Under the pieces are notes generated by a model, which was given only the letters and a program-made list of their open reading frames with translations, had not been told where the DNA came from and searched no databases. The position numbers were made by a program, and so were the translations under genes. DNA of 14,064 bases from Candidatus Latescibacterota bacterium (GTDB taxonomy: Bacteria; Latescibacterota; UBA2968; GCA-2709665). Shown here piece after piece: positions 13,993 through 14,064 of the stretch. The DNA is taken from assembly GCA_030746455.1 (NCBI GenBank), contig JASLMQ010000860.1:1-14064 (forward strand), written 5' to 3'. Every line of letters begins with the position of its first letter. The first letter of the stretch is position 1.

Positions 13993-14064
13993 TCAGTCCC
14001 TCGCCTCATCGACGTTTCTTGCGATCATGAAGACCTCATCGGCCGAGTAGAGATCCCGAACCGT
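13993..14064 (-). CDS. C-terminal end of an unidentified gene
   Basis: On the minus strand the frame is open from the window edge and ends LYSADEVFMIARNVDEARD, then TGA (13995-13993), 23 codons in all. It stops 2 nt before the sialidase-like ATG, repeating the tight spacing seen between the next two genes. The fragment is too short to assign a family. Confidence 0.6.
   Translation of the reverse strand, partial: TVRDLYSADEVFMIARNVDEARD

Overview
The window is about 14 kb of GC-rich bacterial DNA from an unidentified, probably flagellated organism. Evidence for a bacterium: sigma70-type promoters with 17-nt spacers, Shine-Dalgarno sites, a T-box riboswitch, a lipoprotein signal peptide and a fliG gene. 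Phenylalanyl-tRNA synthetase is of the archaeal/eukaryotic architecture (alpha subunit of 520 residues with long N-terminal winged-helix region, short beta subunit), which is known in only some bacteria such as spirochaetes. This, with a sialidase-fold/alkaline phosphatase operon and a relic of a uroporphyrinogen-decarboxylase-like gene, would suit an uncultured candidate phylum (Latescibacterota-like is one guess), but the taxonomy cannot be settled from the sequence alone. TGA is used as an ordinary stop by several genes here, so the standard code applies.

Layout. 1-3420 (minus): sigma70 promoter, T-box leader with a UUC (Phe) specifier and a terminator, then pheS and pheT (pheT runs off the left edge). 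3421-5760 (plus): a PAS-GAF-PAS histidine kinase without a receiver domain or adjacent regulator, followed by a near-perfect 15-bp bidirectional hairpin terminator. 5820-7996 (minus): DedA-rhodanese fusion, NADPH-dependent FMN reductase and a small cupin, with a separate internal promoter before the reductase. 8140-9369 (plus): a lone fliG behind a sigma54-like site and ahead of a hairpin terminator. 9370-9670: gene-free stretch with degenerate purine/AC-rich repeats and a strong promoter for nfo. 9671-10540 (plus): endonuclease IV. 10568-10719 (minus): internally deleted uroporphyrinogen-decarboxylase-family relic. 10755-11594 (plus): DMT/EamA-type membrane transporter. 11613-14064 (minus): tightly packed operon of an unknown gene (only its end is present), a five-Asp-box sialidase-like protein and an alkaline-phosphatase-family lipoprotein whose three histidine metal ligands are replaced.

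The most interesting point is the DedA-rhodanese gene. Its reading frame meets a TGA exactly where relatives carry the second Cys of the CxCPNE active-site loop. The frame then continues for 40 intact, clearly rhodanese codons to a TAG just before the shared terminator. A hairpin with the spacing and loop G expected of a bacterial SECIS begins 13 nt after the TGA. It is either an undescribed selenoprotein (DedA fused to a Sec-rhodanese) or a very recent nonsense change. The second notable system is a T-box, with both specifier and acceptor-end bulge fitting tRNA-Phe, controlling an archaeal-type PheRS operon.
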